Source: Hymenobacter artigasi (GTDB lineage: Bacteria > Bacteroidota > Bacteroidia > Cytophagales > Hymenobacteraceae). From it: 64,000 nt of DNA. Positions within the stretch are counted from its first letter, which is position 1; the number at the start of each line of letters is the position of its first letter. The DNA lies in assembly GCF_012275535.1 (NCBI RefSeq), contig NZ_JAAVTK010000002.1:560208-624207 (forward strand), written 5' to 3'. Positions 41,795 through 50,065 of the stretch are shown one piece after another. Both the position numbers and the translations under genes were made by a program. A model generated the notes under the pieces. That model was not told the DNA's origin and searched no databases. It saw only the letters and a program-made list of their open reading frames with translations.

Positions 41795-42259
41795 ATGGGC
41801 TTGTATCACCTTCTATACCAAAGCCAGGCCCTGGCCAGCTTCAGTCTGCCAGAGCTGCTGGAACTGCTGCAACAATCCCGCACGTACAATGTGGCCCGAG
41901 GCATCACGGGCATTCTGCTGCACGCCCCTAACGGCCAGTTTCTGCAGCTATTGGAAGGCGAAAAGGGGGCCGTGCAGCACTTGTACTACCACCGCATTGC
42001 CGCCGACCCGCGCCACGAGCACCTCATCGTAATAAGCGAGGGCCACAACATGAAGCAGGTGTTTCCGGACTGGAGCATGAGTTTTCGCTCCGGTGCCGGG
42101 CCGGTAACGCTGTCGGGCTACCTGGCTCCCAGCGCGGCCTACTTCCGGGTGAGCAACCTGCCCCACGCCCTGCCCGAGCTCAAGCGCCTGCTACTCGATT
42201 TCACGGCGGGCTACGACGATAGCCCCATGGCCGAGAGCATGATTGGCAGCCGGCGCTAA
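41795..42259 (+). CDS. Short BLUF-domain blue-light sensor
   Basis: This 154-aa protein starts MGLYHLLYQSQA. The flavin-interacting residues of BLUF domains are in place: Tyr8, Asn32 (SRTYNVARGITGIL) and Gln51 (FLQLLEGE), followed by VFPDWSM. No output domain (GGDEF, EAL or cyclase) follows, so it is a short BLUF that would signal through a protein partner. It binds FAD and responds to blue light. It is divergent from the exopolysaccharide block, so light control of that block is possible but unproven. Start at 41795, since the longer open frame is not conserved-looking. Confidence 0.9.
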   Translation: MGLYHLLYQSQALASFSLPELLELLQQSRTYNVARGITGILLHAPNGQFLQLLEGEKGAVQHLYYHRIAADPRHEHLIVISEGHNMKQVFPDWSMSFRSGAGPVTLSGYLAPSAAYFRVSNLPHALPELKRLLLDFTAGYDDSPMAESMIGSRR

Positions 42260-42301
42260 GCCCGGCCATGGACTATACCGTGGATACTGCGAGTAAAAAC
42301 C

Positions 42302-42337
42302 AAAAAAACACCGCCCGGCCAAAGTGGCCGGGCGGTG
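42302..42337 (-). terminator. Rho-independent terminator of the lipoprotein gene
   Basis: A perfect 12-bp stem (CACCGCCCGGCC at 42309-42320 with GGCCGGGCGGTG at 42326-42337) encloses a 5-base loop. On the - strand it is followed by seven Ts, so it terminates the gene ending at 42366. It lies between convergent genes and may also slow + strand transcription. Confidence 0.85.
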
Positions 42338-42365
42338 CAGCATACCCAGGAAAATGAAGGCGGGC

Positions 42366-42863
42366 TTAGCGCGAAAAAACCGACGTGTACACCGAGCCTT
42401 TGCCGGCATCGCCTTCAGAATGGGTGAGGCGCATCGTGGTAGCCGTCAGCTCGGCCACGGCGAAGCGGCGGGTGCGGTCGGCTTGCGTGAGGATAAGCGA
42501 GTCGGCCGAGGCCGTCAGGCGCCAGGTGCCGCTCACAGGCTCGGCGGTTTGCTTGCCGGGGCGCGGGCCGCGCAGCAGCGTGTAGGTGCCATCCGACTTA
42601 TACATGGCATTCTGCACCAGCATAGAAGGCCGGGCCTGGGCAAACAGGTCGGAGGTAGCGGCCGGGGCCGTGCCTTCGGCGGGGGCGCTCACGGTGAGGC
42701 CGGTCTGGCGCCAGTTGCCGGTGGTGAGCAGGTCCGGCTTGGCCAGCGTGGAGGCCGCAGTGGCCGATTGAGGAGAGCTATTTACTTGCTCGAGCTCTTT
42801 TTCGCAGGAAGCTAAGGTCAGCGCGGCGAGGGCCACACCCAAGAATAGGGGCATTTTTTTCAT
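42366..42863 (-). CDS. Lipoprotein, lipocalin-like
   Basis: This 165-aa protein has a lipoprotein signal peptide (PLFLGVALAALTLASC, Cys at residue 20). The mature part has GNWRQTGLTVS, DGTYTLLRG, SGTWRLTASADSLILTQAD and TTMRLTHSEG. This pattern is typical of the small lipocalin-like (DUF4923/DUF5004-type) lipoproteins common in Bacteroidota. It is expected in the outer membrane or periplasm. Substrate and role are unknown. Confidence 0.75.
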   Translation of the reverse strand: MKKMPLFLGVALAALTLASCEKELEQVNSSPQSATAASTLAKPDLLTTGNWRQTGLTVSAPAEGTAPAATSDLFAQARPSMLVQNAMYKSDGTYTLLRGPRPGKQTAEPVSGTWRLTASADSLILTQADRTRRFAVAELTATTMRLTHSEGDAGKGSVYTSVFSR

Positions 42864-43421
42864 GCAAACAACTTTTGGGGTTACGCCGCCCCGCAGCGGG
42901 GACGAACATAGTGAAACATCTAGTTATTTAACGGCTAAGCATTCGAATCCAGCACCAGGGCTATATCTGACACTCGGGAGCCTAACTTTTCCCATTTTGT
43001 TTTGGTTCAGCCATTCGCGGAAAAAGCCTATTATTAGAATTTTCTATTTGGAAAGTTACATTGAACATTATGAGACAAAAAGGCTCTATTGCAGCATATT
43101 ACAAGTACAAAATATTAATATCCGCTAATTTTTCTTCTATTTCTCTTATGCCGATATTCGTTTTGTTTTAAATCTATTTTTATTATTGCAGGGCCACGGA
43201 AGTGGGTGGCCGGCGGCCCGCGCTGGCCCGCGCCCGGCTCCACGGTGCAGTGCTACCGCCGAATTGCCGTCCGGTTTGGTGGCAGCGCCCGGCGCTACGC
43301 CAGCGGGCACCCGCTCATACCAGACCACTATGTTTTACGATAAAAAGCGAATTTCTGCGAACAGTAAATAAATATCCGAAGATATTATTATATTTAAGCC
43401 GCATCTTTCTACTTCATCCAC
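42864..43421. other. Intergenic region with AT-rich flanks and a GC-rich core
   Basis: This ~560-base gap upstream of the aminotransferase gene is AT-rich at 43010-43190 and 43325-43400. Between them, 43190-43325 is unusually GC-rich. The GC-rich core reads through in several frames but gives no protein I recognise. It may be a remnant of an inserted or deleted gene. The last part probably holds the promoter for 43422. Confidence 0.4.
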
Positions 43422-44582
43422 ATGGCTAACCCTTACCTCCCTGCCCCATCCGTTGGGGCTCCGGCTCCGGCAGCGGGCCAGCTGCTGCCCATGTTCAGCA
43501 CGTTTGTACATCCCAGCGCGGCCCAGCGCGTATGCAATGTATTGGCCAGCACTTACTTGAGCGAAGGCAAGCTGGTGCAGGAATTCGAGGCCCGGCTGAG
43601 CGCCGAGCTGGGCATGCGCCACCCGGCGGCCCTGAACTCGGGCACCAGCGCGCTGCACCTAGCCCTGGAGGTAGCGGGCATCGGGGCGGGCGACGAGGTT
43701 ATCCTGGCGCCGCAAACCTTCATCGCCTCGGCCCTGACGGTGGTGCAGGTAGGGGCCCGGCCGGTATTTGCCGATATTCAGTACGATACGGGCAACATCG
43801 ACCCGGCCGACATCGAGCACCGCATCACGCCACGCACCAAGGCCATTATGGCGGTGCACTGGGGTGGCTACCCCTGCGACCTGACCGAAATTCAGGCCAT
43901 TGCGGACAGGCACGGCCTGGTGGTGATTGAGGACGCGGCCCACAGCCCCGGGGCCACCTACCAAGGCCAGGCCATTGGCTCAATTTCGGATTTCACCTGC
44001 TTCTCGTTTCAAGCCATCAAGCACCTTACCACCGGCGATGGGGGCGCGCTGTGCGCCCGCTCGCCGGAGCTGGCACGCGAGGTTTTTCGGCGGCGCTGGT
44101 TTGGCATCGACCGGGCCAGCTCACCGGTGAATGAGCTGGGCGAGCGCGAATACGACCTCACCGACGTGGGCTACAAATACCATTTATCGGACTACGCCGC
44201 CGCCCTCGGGCTGGCCAACCTCGACGGCTTTGCCGGGCGCATGACGGCGCGCCGCGCCCGCGTGCAGCAGTACCGTGACGGCTTGCGCCGGGTGCCGGGC
44301 CTCACGCACTTCGTGCACCAGCCCGACCGCGAAAGCGCCCACTGGCTGTTCGGCTTCCACGTCGAGAACCGGCTGGGCTTCATCCGGGCGCTGCGGGCCA
44401 GGGGCGTGGCGGCGTCGGTGGTGCACGACGGCATCGACCACAACGCGCTGTTTGGGGGCAAGCGCCCCGACCTGACCCGGCAGCGCCACTTCGACGAAAC
44501 CCAGATTCACATACCCCTGCACGATGCCCTGACCGCCGAGCAGGCAGCTTACATCGTGGACATAATCAAGCAAGGATGGTGA
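43422..44582 (+). CDS. DegT/DnrJ/EryC1 family sugar aminotransferase
   Basis: This 386-aa PLP enzyme shows NSGTSALHLALEVAGIGAGD, the PLP-ring Asp in VVIEDAAHSPGATYQG (Asp171), and the Schiff-base Lys200 in SFQAIKHLTTGDGG. Family members transaminate 3- or 4-keto nucleotide sugars, or act as dehydratases when His replaces Lys. Here Lys is present, so aminotransfer is expected. It overlaps or abuts the next gene, an SDR, so the pair probably works on one nucleotide sugar for the surface glycan. Confidence 0.92.
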   Translation: MANPYLPAPSVGAPAPAAGQLLPMFSTFVHPSAAQRVCNVLASTYLSEGKLVQEFEARLSAELGMRHPAALNSGTSALHLALEVAGIGAGDEVILAPQTFIASALTVVQVGARPVFADIQYDTGNIDPADIEHRITPRTKAIMAVHWGGYPCDLTEIQAIADRHGLVVIEDAAHSPGATYQGQAIGSISDFTCFSFQAIKHLTTGDGGALCARSPELAREVFRRRWFGIDRASSPVNELGEREYDLTDVGYKYHLSDYAAALGLANLDGFAGRMTARRARVQQYRDGLRRVPGLTHFVHQPDRESAHWLFGFHVENRLGFIRALRARGVAASVVHDGIDHNALFGGKRPDLTRQRHFDETQIHIPLHDALTAEQAAYIVDIIKQGW

Positions 44583-44590
44583 GCCCGGCC

Positions 44591-45523
44591 ATGAAAGTCG
44601 TACTATTTGGCCACACCGGCTTTGCCGGCCGCAACATGGCCCGGGAACTCTGCCAGCAGGGCGTGGCCTACGTGGGCGCGTCGCTCAGCACCGGCCTCGA
44701 CCTGCGCGATGCTGCGGCCACGGCCGCGTTTCTGCGCGCCCAGCGCCCCACGCACATCGTGAATTGCGCGGCCCACGTGGGCAGCCTCAACTACGTGACA
44801 GAGAAGGCCGCCACGGTAATTGCTGATAACTCGCGCATGATTTTGGGCATGTACGAGGCCGTGGCCCGCGAATGCCCAGACGCTTTGGTGGTGAACCCCA
44901 TCGCTAACTGCGCTTACCCGGCCGAGGCCGATGTATTTGAGGAAAGCGGCTGGTGGAACGGCCACCTGCACCGCTCGGTGTTAAGCTACGGGGCCAGCCG
45001 CCGCCTTCTATGGGCCACCGCCGAGTGCTTCGAGATGCAATACGGCGTGCGCAGCATTCACCTGCTCACGCCCAATATGTACGGGCCCTTCGACTCGACC
45101 GACCCCAACAAAGCCCACGCGCTCAATGCGTTGATTTCAAAATTTGTGAAGGCCGAAAAGCTGGGCCAGCCCGAGCTCTCGATTTGGGGCACGGGCCTGC
45201 CCATCCGCGAGTGGCTTTACGCGCCCGATTTTGCCCGCCTGGTGTGGGAAGTGCTGCAAAACCCCGTCCGGACCGGCCTCGACCAGCCCACCAACCTGGC
45301 CCAGAACGACGGCCTGAGCGTGCGCGAGCTGGTGGACATCATCCAGGCCAAATTCGGCTACCACGGCCAGCTTCGCTGGGATGCCAGCAAGCCCGACGGG
45401 GCCCCAAAAAAGGTGATGGACAACGCCAAATTCCGCCAGGTATTCCCGCTGTTCCGCTTCACCGACTTTCAGGATGGCATCGCCGAGACGATTAAGTATT
45501 ACGAATCGGTGTTTCCGTACTAA
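44591..45523 (+). CDS. NAD-dependent epimerase/reductase, GDP-fucose synthase-like
   Basis: This 310-aa extended SDR starts MKVVLFGHTGFAGRNMAREL. Its layout recalls GDP-L-fucose synthase (NCAAHVGSLNYV, PNMYGPFDSTDPNKAHAL, ELSIWGTGLPIREWLY). The catalytic pair reads Y133-GAS-R137, so Arg stands where Lys is normal (YxxxK), and the Ser-Ser-Cys region is replaced by IANCAYP. These changes suggest altered chemistry or a non-classical active site. It is coupled to the DegT gene: an in-frame ATG at 44576 would even overlap that gene's end. I chose 44591 as the family-like start. Confidence 0.85.
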   Translation: MKVVLFGHTGFAGRNMARELCQQGVAYVGASLSTGLDLRDAAATAAFLRAQRPTHIVNCAAHVGSLNYVTEKAATVIADNSRMILGMYEAVARECPDALVVNPIANCAYPAEADVFEESGWWNGHLHRSVLSYGASRRLLWATAECFEMQYGVRSIHLLTPNMYGPFDSTDPNKAHALNALISKFVKAEKLGQPELSIWGTGLPIREWLYAPDFARLVWEVLQNPVRTGLDQPTNLAQNDGLSVRELVDIIQAKFGYHGQLRWDASKPDGAPKKVMDNAKFRQVFPLFRFTDFQDGIAETIKYYESVFPY

Positions 45524-45538
45524 GCGCTGGGAATTGCG

Positions 45539-45655
45539 GTCGGCCCAAGGTCGTTGCTCCGATCTGACCGGTTGTCGTTGGCTTCAGTTCAACAACCATT
45601 GGGCCGTTCCTCGCGACAACCGGTCCGACCGCCTAGGGCGGTCGGACCGGAGCAA
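45539..45655. repeat. Long palindromic element, family C, copy 2 (one arm internally deleted)
   Basis: The right arm (45613-45655) carries the full family C pattern with GGTCCGACC, CCTAGG and GGTCGGACC units. The left arm (about 45554-45577) pairs with its outer and inner parts but lacks the central CCCTAGG palindrome. It follows the SDR gene by 15 bases. Confidence 0.75.
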
Positions 45656-45715
45656 TGCCACTTTTTCAGCAACTTCATACATAACTGATATTAGGCAGCG
45701 CTTGTCGCCCTCCGC

Positions 45716-45777
45716 GTTCGCCTCACTCCCTAGCCCTCTCTCCGAAAAGGAGAGGGGGGCTAGGGGGTGAGGCGAAC
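45716..45777. repeat. Palindromic element, family D
   Basis: The left arm (45716-45743, GTTCGCCTCACTCCCTAGCC then CTCTCTCC) pairs with the right arm (45749-45777) around a 5-base GAAAA loop, with a one-base bulge in the G-rich part. It has no T-run. It is a different sequence family from A, B and C. Confidence 0.8.
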
Positions 45778-45926
45778 GGCAGAATAAACTAATTGCGTAA
45801 CATTATTGAGTAAGGTAAGCTCCCTCAAAACCAGAAGGGAAGCGCTGAAATAGCTTGGCTTAGCGAATGCGAGGACTTTTTTACGCCTCATCTGCGTAGT
45901 AAAGGCAATTGTCTTCATGCCAACCT

Positions 45927-46817
45927 ATGCAAAACACCCTTATCCGGCACTTCCGCCTGCCCGCCCTCGCGCTGGCCCTGCTGCTGGCCCTGCTGCTGGC
46001 TGCCTGCCAGCGGGAAACCGTGGCCCCCACGCCCGGCAACCCCACCGCAACCACCCAGCCGCTGCCCGAACACCTCACGCTGGGCAACCCCAGCGGAGCC
46101 ACCGCCGACATCGCGCAGCCCACTAACTACCTGCTGCTAAAGCCCCAGTATGCGCTCAGCTACCACCGCGACCGGGGCATTCCCAACTGGGTGAGCTGGC
46201 ACCTGAGCCCCGAATGGCGCGGCAGCGCCGCCCGCCAGGACGACTTCCGGCCCGATAACACCCTGCCCGCCGACTGGTACCAGGTGCAGGCCACAAGCTA
46301 CACCGGCTCGGGCTTCGACCGTGGCCACAACTGCCCCAGTGCCGACCGCACCAGTACCGTGGCCGACAACTCGGCCACGTTTTTCATGACCAACATGATG
46401 CCCCAGGCCCCGCGCAACAATCAGCAGACGTGGGCCAACATGGAGAACTACTGCCGCACCTTCCTCGACACCGGCAATGAGGTGTACCTTATTTGTGGGA
46501 GCTACGGACGCGGCGGCACGGGCAGCAACGGCTACGCCACCACCCTCGACGCGGGCCGCGTCGCGGTGCCGGCCCACTGCTGGAAAGTCATCGTGGTGCT
46601 GCCCACCGGCACCAACGATGCCGCCCGCGTGGGCACCGGCACCCGCGTTATCGCCATCGACACGCCCAACGACAACTCCCTCAGCACCGCCTGGGACACA
46701 TACCGTACCAGCGTCGATGCCATTGAAACGGCCACGGGCCTCGACCTGCTTTCGGCCGTGCCCACCGCCGTGCAGCAGGTCATCGAAGCCCGCGTCGACA
46801 ACGGCCCCACCAGTTGA
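45927..46817 (+). CDS. DNA/RNA non-specific endonuclease, predicted lipoprotein
   Basis: This 296-aa protein has a signal peptide with lipobox (LLALLLAACQRE), so it is probably anchored in the outer membrane or periplasm. The catalytic NUC1 motif DRGHNCPSADR is present, with downstream ATFFMTNMMPQAPRNNQQTWANMENYCR holding the metal-binding Asn. VYLICGSYGRGG is also typical. It cleaves DNA and RNA with Mg2+ and may use nucleic acid as nutrient or degrade extracellular DNA in biofilm. I chose the ATG at 45927 because it places the signal peptide at the N-terminus. Confidence 0.93.
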   Translation: MQNTLIRHFRLPALALALLLALLLAACQRETVAPTPGNPTATTQPLPEHLTLGNPSGATADIAQPTNYLLLKPQYALSYHRDRGIPNWVSWHLSPEWRGSAARQDDFRPDNTLPADWYQVQATSYTGSGFDRGHNCPSADRTSTVADNSATFFMTNMMPQAPRNNQQTWANMENYCRTFLDTGNEVYLICGSYGRGGTGSNGYATTLDAGRVAVPAHCWKVIVVLPTGTNDAARVGTGTRVIAIDTPNDNSLSTAWDTYRTSVDAIETATGLDLLSAVPTAVQQVIEARVDNGPTS

Positions 46818-46841
46818 GGCGGGTGCACCTATTCCATTCTT

Positions 46842-46887
46842 CCAACGCAACACGAGCGGGCCATTTGGCCCGCTCGTGTTGCGTTGG
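46842..46887. terminator. Bidirectional long hairpin terminator between convergent genes
   Basis: A perfect 21-bp stem (46842-46862 with 46867-46887) has an ATTT loop; one arm starts CCAACGCAACACGAGCGGG. It lies between the convergent endonuclease and GAF genes. No strong T-run follows, so termination may rest on the stem alone. Confidence 0.7.
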
Positions 46888-46911
46888 AAGGCTGAAAATC
46901 AGCAAATTTTA

Positions 46912-47625
46912 TTAGAGCTGCGGCTCGGAAAGCAGGCGTTGCAGGTCGAGCAGGCGGCGCTCTACCTGGGCTAGCAGGTCGGCGGGCACGGGGATTTGAA
47001 CGCCGTGGCGCGTGAAAAGGTAGCGCACCAACGCCGTGAGCTCGCGCAACTCTTCCTGAAGCTGGGTGCACAGCTGCTCCCACTGCGCCGCGCCGGCCGC
47101 AGACCGGGCCAGGCAAGTGTGCCGCACGGCAATGGCCTGGCTAACCACGGCCGCCAGGTGGTCGAGCACCTGCTGCTCATCGGCGCTGAAGGTGCGAGGC
47201 TCGCGGTCGATGATGCAAAGCGTGCCGAGGAGGCGCTGGTCGGGCAGGCGCAATGGGGCCCCGGCATAAAAGCGCAGCTTGTTATCCTGAGCGGCGCGAA
47301 CGGCTTCGGGCGTGAGCCGGTCACTGTCTTCGAGGAGCAGGTCGTGGTAAACCACAGTGCGGGCCTGCTGAATGGCCGTAGAGCAGAGGGCTTCGACGCG
47401 GGGCTGCTGGGCGTTGCCGGGCATGCCGTGGTTGGCGGGGTAATGCACCTCGTCTTCCTCAACCACGGCAATAAGGGAGATGGGCAGGCTGAATACCTGG
47501 GCCGTGAGGGCCACAAACTCATCGAACAAGGGCTCGCTGAGGGTGGGCAGCACATCGTAGGTATGAAGACTTTGCAGCCGCTCGGTTTCGTTGGCGGGCA
47601 ACAAATGGGCAGGAGTAGCGGACAT
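46912..47625 (-). CDS. GAF-domain protein
   Basis: This 237-aa cytosolic protein has a single GAF domain (about residues 30-170): LFDEFVALTAQVFSLPISLIAVVEEDE, FYAGAPLRLPDQRLLGTLCIID, TFSADEQQVLDHLAAVV. A C-terminal helical tail follows. GAF domains bind small ligands such as tetrapyrroles or cyclic nucleotides, or mediate dimer contacts; no kinase, HTH or cyclase output is attached. Similar stand-alone or N-terminal GAF proteins are common in Hymenobacter-like genomes. Its ligand is unknown. Confidence 0.85.
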   Translation of the reverse strand: MSATPAHLLPANETERLQSLHTYDVLPTLSEPLFDEFVALTAQVFSLPISLIAVVEEDEVHYPANHGMPGNAQQPRVEALCSTAIQQARTVVYHDLLLEDSDRLTPEAVRAAQDNKLRFYAGAPLRLPDQRLLGTLCIIDREPRTFSADEQQVLDHLAAVVSQAIAVRHTCLARSAAGAAQWEQLCTQLQEELRELTALVRYLFTRHGVQIPVPADLLAQVERRLLDLQRLLSEPQL

Positions 47626-47761
47626 GGGCGACGAACGAATGGAAAGCCTGCAAACATAACCGCTATTGCGGCCAATAGCTTCCCGGGCTAAATCAACAAA
47701 ACCTGCCGGGCGATAGCAAGCTTGTTGCCTGACGCATTGGCGGGCCCTTTGCGCCCCGGTT

Positions 47762-49165
47762 TTAGGAAGGCCGTATGGCCTCCGACGCGGGTAGCGGCGT
47801 GGCGGCTTCCTGGCTCAGCGTTTCGCGGATGAAACCCTGGCGCAGGTGCTCATACAGCGAGTGCGGGTCGACCAGTGCGGCCACGGCCTGGGCCAGCATA
47901 GCCCCAATCAGCAGCTGGAAGATGGCCGAGTGCCGGTCCGTCATTTCCAGCACCAGAATGGCGGCCGTGAACGGCGAGCGCACCACCCCCGTCAGAAAGC
48001 CCACCATGCTCACCAATATTAGCAGGTTGCGGTCAGCCACGGCTACGTGCGCCAGCTGCGCAATGCCATCGCCGAGCAGCGCGCCCGCGCTCAGCGACGT
48101 GGCAAACACGCCGCCCGCTCCGCCGCTGCTGTAGCTCAGGGCCATGCCCACGAAGCGTACCGGAAACAGGTAGCCGGGCATCACGCCGCTGTTCTGAAAC
48201 AGCAGCCGGTTGATGATGGGTTTGCCCGTGCCCACGCCATCGGGGCCCACCAGGTAGGCCAGTGTGGCCAGCAGCAGGCCGCAGCCCACCACCCAGCCCG
48301 CCTGCGTGAGCGGCGTAGTAAAGCGCTTGCGGTAGCTGTTCAGCCAGAGCAGGGTTTTAGCAAAATACGCGCCCGCCAGCCCGCAGGCCACGGCCGCCAC
48401 CATCACCAGGGCCTGGTACCAGCCGGCCGGCGAGGTAATTTTGGGGAAGCCCAGGTACAGGTAGGAACCCAGAAACTGCTGGGCCGTGAGGCCCGCGATA
48501 ATCACGGCGCTGAACACGGCCATGCGAAAGCGCGAGAGGTGAATCTGGGTCAGCTCCTCTACCACGAACACGATGCCGCCCAGGGGCGTGTTGAAGGCCG
48601 CCGCCAGGCCGGCCGCACCGCCGGTTACCAGCGCAATCTGGCGCGAGAGCTGGGGCCAGCCCGCCGGCTGCAGGCGGTTGATGGCCCGGAAAATAGCCGC
48701 CGAAACCTGAATCGTCGGCCCTTCGCGGCCAATAACGCCGCCCCCCAGCAGCAGCACTACGCTGCTGAGCACCTTCACGCCGGCCACCCGCAAGCTGAGC
48801 AGGTAGGCCGTGCGGCGGTGCTGCACGGGCGTGGAGAGCTCAATGCCGGCCATTACCTGCGGAATGCCGCTGCCCCGTGCCGCCGGGGCCAGCCATTTCA
48901 CCAGCGCCCACGAGGCCAGAAAGGCCAGCGGCGTGAGCCCAAAGGCCAGCAGCGGCTCGCGGCGCAGCCAGGAAAAACTGATTTCTTCGGCCCAGGCAAA
49001 CACCTTTTCGTAGCCCACGGCCATGAGCCCGGTCAGCAGCGAGGCAATCCAGAAAGGGAAGCTTTGCAGGATAAGACGCCGCACCCGCGCCGTGTACAGT
49101 GGTTGGATGAAAACGTGGTCGAACCAGGCCAGGACGCGGGCGTAGCGGGAGGGAGAATCGGGCAT
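47762..49165 (-). CDS. ClC-type chloride/proton antiporter
   Basis: This 467-aa membrane protein of about ten or more segments has the three ClC filter motifs: GSGIPQV, GREGPTIQVSAAIF and GGVFATSLSAGALLGDG. The gating Glu of GREGP is present and so is an internal proton Glu pair (GGIVFVVEELTQ), so it is expected to be a Cl-/H+ exchanger rather than a passive channel. There is no CBS domain. It may help with acid or osmotic stress. It is divergent from the DUF305 gene. Confidence 0.93.
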   Translation of the reverse strand: MPDSPSRYARVLAWFDHVFIQPLYTARVRRLILQSFPFWIASLLTGLMAVGYEKVFAWAEEISFSWLRREPLLAFGLTPLAFLASWALVKWLAPAARGSGIPQVMAGIELSTPVQHRRTAYLLSLRVAGVKVLSSVVLLLGGGVIGREGPTIQVSAAIFRAINRLQPAGWPQLSRQIALVTGGAAGLAAAFNTPLGGIVFVVEELTQIHLSRFRMAVFSAVIIAGLTAQQFLGSYLYLGFPKITSPAGWYQALVMVAAVACGLAGAYFAKTLLWLNSYRKRFTTPLTQAGWVVGCGLLLATLAYLVGPDGVGTGKPIINRLLFQNSGVMPGYLFPVRFVGMALSYSSGGAGGVFATSLSAGALLGDGIAQLAHVAVADRNLLILVSMVGFLTGVVRSPFTAAILVLEMTDRHSAIFQLLIGAMLAQAVAALVDPHSLYEHLRQGFIRETLSQEAATPLPASEAIRPS

Positions 49166-49343
49166 ATACTATACAAAGGTGCGGGTAAATTGAGCGGGGA
49201 GCCGCCGGCCACCGCCTGTTTCTAACCGATTCGGCGGCCGGATAGTGGCACAACCAACGTTATCTATCGTGCGTTTGCCTACCAAAGGCCGTCGTTCCAA
49301 GGGTTGGAAACGGCGTGCATCTGCCAGTTATCCTTATTTCCCG

Positions 49344-49829
49344 ATGATGAACCCCACTACGCCTGCTACCCCCGCGCCCCAGGGCCACTACCGCAAGTTT
49401 TTGCTGACGATGGCCATTTCCTTCGTCGTCATGTACGTGGTGATGTACCTCAACACCTACGAGCTCGACCACGTCTACTTCAGCCTCACCCGCTTCTACA
49501 TGACGGTACTGATGGTGACGGTAATGGCCGTGGTCATGCTGCTGATGATGCCCATGATGTACCCCAACAAAACCACGAACGGCATCATCATGGGGGCCAG
49601 CCTGACGCTGTTTGTGGGTGCCCTGATAATGGTGCGCAGCCAGACGTTCGTGAACGACACGCGCTGGATGAAGGCCATGATTCCGCACCACTCCATTGCC
49701 ATTCTCACCAGCGAGCGGGCCAACATTCAGGACCCCGAAGTACGCAAGCTGGCCGATGACATCATCAGCGCCCAAAAGCGGGAAATCACCGAGATGCAGG
49801 CCATGATAAAGCGCCTGGAGCAGCAATAG
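49344..49829 (+). CDS. DUF305-like membrane protein
   Basis: This 161-aa protein has three predicted membrane segments (FLLTMAISFVVMYVVMYL, FYMTVLMVTVMAVVMLLMM, IIMGASLTLFVGALIMV). A C-terminal part with MIPHHSIAILTSERA and KREITEMQAMIKRLEQQ matches the DUF305 pattern of a His-His metal-binding motif on a helical bundle. DUF305 proteins are linked with copper and other metals, but the function is not settled. Two ATGs (49344, 49347) are adjacent; either could be the start. The open frame upstream of them is not protein-like. Confidence 0.82.
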   Translation: MMNPTTPATPAPQGHYRKFLLTMAISFVVMYVVMYLNTYELDHVYFSLTRFYMTVLMVTVMAVVMLLMMPMMYPNKTTNGIIMGASLTLFVGALIMVRSQTFVNDTRWMKAMIPHHSIAILTSERANIQDPEVRKLADDIISAQKREITEMQAMIKRLEQQ

Positions 49830-49896
49830 CCGCTGGCAGCCAGTCCGGTAATCGCACCAAGCGCTAAGAGACTATCCAACATAGGCGCTAAAAATC

Positions 49897-49986
49897 GCGT
49901 CATGCAGAGCGGAGCGAAGCATCTTTACCGCGATAGTAATCAGTCGCTATTGCGGTAAAGATGCTTCGCTCCGCTCTGCATGACGC
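49897..49986. repeat. Long palindromic element, family A variant, copy 3
   Basis: The arms GCGTCATGCAGAGCGGAGCG... and its complement pair perfectly or nearly so over ~36 bases, with an 18-base spacer. The arm differs from the other family A copies at several positions on both sides of the stem, so the changes are compensatory. It lies between convergent genes. Confidence 0.88.
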
Positions 49987-50065
49987 CCAATTGGCGCGGG
50001 GACGCGAACTACAGAGTTCGCACTATTGTCCGGTCCGGTACACCAAATCAGAAATTGCTTCAACG

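Noticed and set aside
41606..41809. 67-codon frame on the - strand upstream of the BLUF gene
   Set aside because: No recognisable motif or signal, overlaps the BLUF start, and the composition is not convincing.
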